Assembly: GCA_946481205.1 (NCBI GenBank)
Contig: CAMLNB010000061.1
Coordinates: 1-17,125, forward strand
Direction of reading: 5' to 3'
DNA: 17,125 nucleotides
Source of the DNA: an uncultured Kangiella sp.
GTDB lineage: Bacteria; Pseudomonadota; Gammaproteobacteria; Enterobacterales; DSM-103792
The translations under genes were made by a program, and so were the position numbers. Positions 14,566-17,125 of this stretch are shown here, piece after piece (within the stretch, counting starts at the first letter, position 1; each line of letters starts with the position of its first letter). The notes under the pieces are model-generated. The model did no database searches. It was not told the DNA's origin and saw only the letters and a list, made by a program, of their open reading frames with translations.

Positions 14566-15123
14566 TTATTGACCGAGGAAGGCGATCAATTCCGCATCGT
14601 TCAGTGCGCGGCCGAGCACATGGCCAAGCGACTGATTCATCTCACCGCTGACCTCACCGAGCGTGGCGCGGCCGCCGACTTCGCGCGAACGCTTGTCGTT
14701 GAAAGTGCGGGTGCGGGTGCCTGCCGGCGTGGTGGCGATAAACTGGATACTGGTCTCGACTTCGATGGTGTCGCGCAGAACGCCTTTGTTGACGATGTGG
14801 TCGGCTTTCAATATCACCGCGCGGAACTGCCGCTCCTGCGCCGTTTCATTGAGGTGAAAACCGTGCTGGGCCAGGCCATTGGCCAGTTTGCCGCGGACTG
14901 TGTGGCTCGCCGGGTATTCCAATGGGAAGCGACTTTGCTCGGCAAACAGCGGGCTCGGCAGCGGCTCGCCGCTAACCTGCAGCTGGACCGTTTGGCCGGC
15001 GCCAAGCGTCGACGGGGCACTGATCACTTCCGGGTCCAACAGCAGTTTGGTTGGGCCGCTGGCGCAGCCGGCAACGGTAAACATCAGCAGCGTCGTCACA
15101 ACAATGTGCAGGAGACGGGTCAT
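14566..15123 (-). CDS. yajG: YajG-family lipoprotein
   Basis: The protein has 185 residues with a lipobox VAGC (Cys20, Ala at +2), probably anchored in the outer membrane. The mature part shows GKLANGLAQHGFHLN, FRAVILKADHIV, TIEVETSIQFIATTPAGTRTRTFNDKRS and a C-terminal GRALNDAELIAFLGQ, matching the overall pattern of the YajG lipoproteins: a helix of the 'L...L...G' type, then strands, then a C-terminal helix. The function of YajG is not established. ATG 15123 has a modest AAAGGA site 10 bp upstream. In Escherichia coli yajG sits beside ampG; here the two genes are on opposite strands with a beta-barrel gene between them. Sequence divergence from the Escherichia coli protein is considerable, so the symbol denotes family membership only. 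Confidence 0.75.
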   Translation of the reverse strand: MTRLLHIVVTTLLMFTVAGCASGPTKLLLDPEVISAPSTLGAGQTVQLQVSGEPLPSPLFAEQSRFPLEYPASHTVRGKLANGLAQHGFHLNETAQERQFRAVILKADHIVNKGVLRDTIEVETSIQFIATTPAGTRTRTFNDKRSREVGGRATLGEVSGEMNQSLGHVLGRALNDAELIAFLGQ

Positions 15124-15386
15124 TGCGTTCGGGTCCTTTCAGCATCAACGAGTTGGCACAGCGTCAGTACTGACTGAGGCGCGGCCGTGGGGCGGCTATG
15201 ATAACGGCTGCCGGTATCGCAGGGGAGTGATGGATTTCGCGCCGCAACATGCGTGGGTGCAGCGAACGGCGGCGATGGTGGTGAGAAAAAACGCGTGAAC
15301 GGTTTGCACCGCGCTGGCGTATAACGCACAATCGTGCCATCCGTCGTCAGTTTGGCGAGCTGATCATCGCTTCGGAGCAACAGGGA

Positions 15387-16133
15387 ATGAGCAAACGGGT
15401 GGCATTGGTTACCGGCGGCACCGGTGGTTTGGGTACGGCAATTTGTCGGCGTTTGTTTGCCGAGGGCTATCGGGTCGCAGCGGGTTATAACAGCGGCGGC
15501 GATCATGACAAGGCTCGCGCATGGCAGGCCGAGCAGCGTGCTGAAGGGTTCGACATTCATATCAGTTTCGGTGATGTGCGCGACTTTGATTCCTGTGGTC
15601 GTTGCGTCGACGATGTTCAAAGCGCACTCGGGCCGATCGATGTGCTGATTAACAATGCCGGCATCACCCGCGACAGCACCCTGCGCAAAATGACCAAAGA
15701 GCAATGGGATGCAGTGCTGGTCTCCAATCTCGATTCGGTTTTCAACATGACTCGCCATGTGATCAATGGCATGGTGGATCGCAGCTTCGGTCGGATCGTC
15801 AATATTTCGTCTGTCAACGCCCAGAAAGGTCAGCTCGGCCAGACCAACTATGCGGCGGCCAAATCCGGTATCCATGGTTTCACCAAAGCGCTGGCGCAGG
15901 AAGTGGCGCGCAAAGGTGTGACCGTCAACACAGTTTCACCGGGCTATATCGCGACCAAAATGGTCATGGCGGTGGCGCCGGAGATCCGTGAGGACATCAT
16001 CCGCGGCATCCCGGTCGGTCGACTCGGCACTCCAGAAGAAGTGGCACACGCGGTAGCGTTCTTGATATCCGAACACTCGGGATTCATCACCGGCGCGAAT
16101 CTATCGTTGAATGGTGGTCAGCACATGTTTTAA
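15387..16133 (+). CDS. phaB: acetoacetyl-CoA reductase, PhaB type (SDR family)
   Basis: PhaB reduces acetoacetyl-CoA to (R)-3-hydroxybutyryl-CoA with NADPH, supplying the monomer for polyhydroxybutyrate. The protein has 248 residues, family length. It has the cofactor motif TGGTGGLG (residues 9-16), NNAG at 89-92, and the tetrad Asn114, Ser142, Tyr155 and Lys159 within NISSVNAQKGQ and QTNYAAAKSG. The stretch GVTVNTVSPGYIAT and the ending SLNGGQHM are closer to PhaB than to FabG. Cytoplasmic. ATG 15387 follows GGAG at about 9 bp. No phaA or phaC is in the window, so a link to polymer synthesis depends on genes elsewhere; a general 3-ketoacyl reductase role is the alternative. It is divergent from the yajG-type gene across 263 bp. 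Confidence 0.88.
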   Translation: MSKRVALVTGGTGGLGTAICRRLFAEGYRVAAGYNSGGDHDKARAWQAEQRAEGFDIHISFGDVRDFDSCGRCVDDVQSALGPIDVLINNAGITRDSTLRKMTKEQWDAVLVSNLDSVFNMTRHVINGMVDRSFGRIVNISSVNAQKGQLGQTNYAAAKSGIHGFTKALAQEVARKGVTVNTVSPGYIATKMVMAVAPEIREDIIRGIPVGRLGTPEEVAHAVAFLISEHSGFITGANLSLNGGQHMF

Positions 16134-16199
16134 CCAAGCGCTTCGTTAAGGGGGCGGGTGGTTTGGCAGTGAAGTCAAAAAGCACAAGGGAGAGGGATT

Positions 16200-17125
16200 A
16201 TGCAATTCAAGTCGGGGATTCTGGCAGGGGTGTTGCTGATCATCAGTGGGACGGTTGCTTCCAACGAAGGGGGCTGGGAGCCGACCATTGGCTATGGCTA
16301 TCAAATGCCGGATGATGATCGCGGCTTAGAGAACGATGCTGAGCTGAAATATTTTGGGCTTGGCTACTATTTAACAGAAGAGCTTATGTTTGAGCTGTAC
16401 GGTGCGGAGCATGATACGGAAACCGTATTGTCTACTGAGGTTGATAGCTCTCAAATGGGGCTGAAAGCGCTCTATCATTTTGATACAACCCGCCCGGGTA
16501 TCATTCCCTACATTGCTTTGGGTTTGAATGAAATCAAATTTGAGCCTGAAAATGGCCAAGAAGAGTCAGAAACCGGGATTATGATTGGTCTCGGTTTGAA
16601 GACGTATTTTACCGAGCGGCTTAGCTTGCGCCTTGAGCTGAATAACACCCGTTACGAGGAAAGTCACGATCACGATAGTCAGTTCTGGATTGGTTTGAGT
16701 TATCTCTTTGGCGGTTCCAGCCAAGCGCCGGTTGTTGAGGAGGAGATCGAAGAGCCAGCCCCAGCGCCGACACCGGTGGCGCCCGTTGCGCCGGCCGCGC
16801 CGAAAGACAGCGATGGTGACGGTGTGTACGACAATGCCGATCAGTGCCCGAATACGCCGGCTGGTCGTAAGGTTGATGCCAAAGGCTGTGAGCAAGTGCT
16901 GCAGGAAAAAGTCAGCATCAAACTGAATGTGCTGTTTGACACCAACAAAGCCGATATCAAGCCGGAGTCTGCGGCGGAAATCAAACGTGTTGCCGATTTC
17001 ATGACTGAGTATCCGACCACCAAGGTGGTGATCGAAGGCCATACGGATTCGGTCGGCAGCAATGAGCTGAACAAATCGCTGTCCGAGCGGCGTGCCAAAG
17101 CGATTGCCGATGCTCTGGTGCGTGA
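16200..17125 (+). CDS. OmpA-family outer-membrane protein, C-terminus outside the window
   Basis: A frame of 308 codons is open to the right edge. A signal peptide (MQFKSGILAGVLLIISG, cleaved near TVAS) leads into an eight-strand-type barrel (about residues 25-175, ending FWIGLSYLFGG). A Pro/Ala/Glu-rich linker follows, then one thrombospondin type-3 calcium repeat (DSDGDGVYDNADQCP) and the start of the OmpA C-terminal peptidoglycan-binding domain: LNVLFDTNKADIKPES, VIEGHTDSVGSNELN and SLSERRAKAI. Such proteins tie the outer membrane to the cell wall. ATG 16200 has a purine-rich AAGGGAGAGGGATT just before it. The barrel part is visibly poorer in G+C (29 of 60 bases at 16381-16440) than the C-terminal part (34 of 60 at 17041-17100). 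The stop is not visible. Confidence 0.9.
   Translation, partial: MQFKSGILAGVLLIISGTVASNEGGWEPTIGYGYQMPDDDRGLENDAELKYFGLGYYLTEELMFELYGAEHDTETVLSTEVDSSQMGLKALYHFDTTRPGIIPYIALGLNEIKFEPENGQEESETGIMIGLGLKTYFTERLSLRLELNNTRYEESHDHDSQFWIGLSYLFGGSSQAPVVEEEIEEPAPAPTPVAPVAPAAPKDSDGDGVYDNADQCPNTPAGRKVDAKGCEQVLQEKVSIKLNVLFDTNKADIKPESAAEIKRVADFMTEYPTTKVVIEGHTDSVGSNELNKSLSERRAKAIADALVR

Noticed and set aside
15120..15875. Open frame of 251 codons on the minus strand over the phaB start
   Set aside because: It overlaps the conserved SDR motifs of phaB on the other strand and shows no domain.
1..17125. tRNA, rRNA, CRISPR array, insertion sequence or prophage genes
   Set aside because: No cloverleaf, regularly spaced repeat series, transposase motif or terminal inverted repeat pair could be recognised.

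Overview
The window looks like chromosomal DNA of a Gram-negative, moderately GC-rich gammaproteobacterium. The grounds are outer-membrane beta-barrels ending in Phe, several lipobox proteins, a TonB receptor, an AmpG/YajG pair (neighbours in Escherichia coli) and a PhaB-type reductase. I cannot name the genus. There is no IS element, phage gene, CRISPR array, rRNA or tRNA that I can recognise, so this is mostly ordinary core and accessory chromosome.

Layout. Positions 1-437 (-) hold the start of a YecA/UPF0149 protein that runs off the left edge. Positions 554-3573 (+) hold SelO (protein AMPylase), a DUF456 membrane protein and a secreted PD40 beta-propeller protein. A 12-bp stem-loop separates these from a leftward block, 3686-8114 (-). 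Read in the direction of transcription, that block is a thioredoxin-fold lipoprotein, a GH114-like lipoprotein, a small Cys/His DUF2946-like membrane protein, and a ZnuD-like TonB receptor with a His/Glu-rich loop. The last two suggest zinc (or related metal) uptake, although I found no Zur box.

Positions 8414-10601 hold a stand-alone receiver protein (+) facing a membrane sensor kinase homologue (-), with one shared bidirectional terminator. This is the most interesting part. The kinase homologue has Asp where the phosphoacceptor His belongs and has lost the glycine-rich G2 box, yet keeps the ExxT motif, N-box and G1 box. It looks like a pseudo-histidine kinase. Two CCCTAT-type palindromes 18 bp apart lie just upstream of it.

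Positions 10831-13340 hold a ketopantoate reductase (-) divergent from AmpG (+). Positions 13418-15123 (-) hold a TIGR04219-type outer-membrane protein and a YajG-type lipoprotein. Positions 15387-17125 (+) hold a PhaB-type acetoacetyl-CoA reductase and an OmpA-like protein cut by the right edge.
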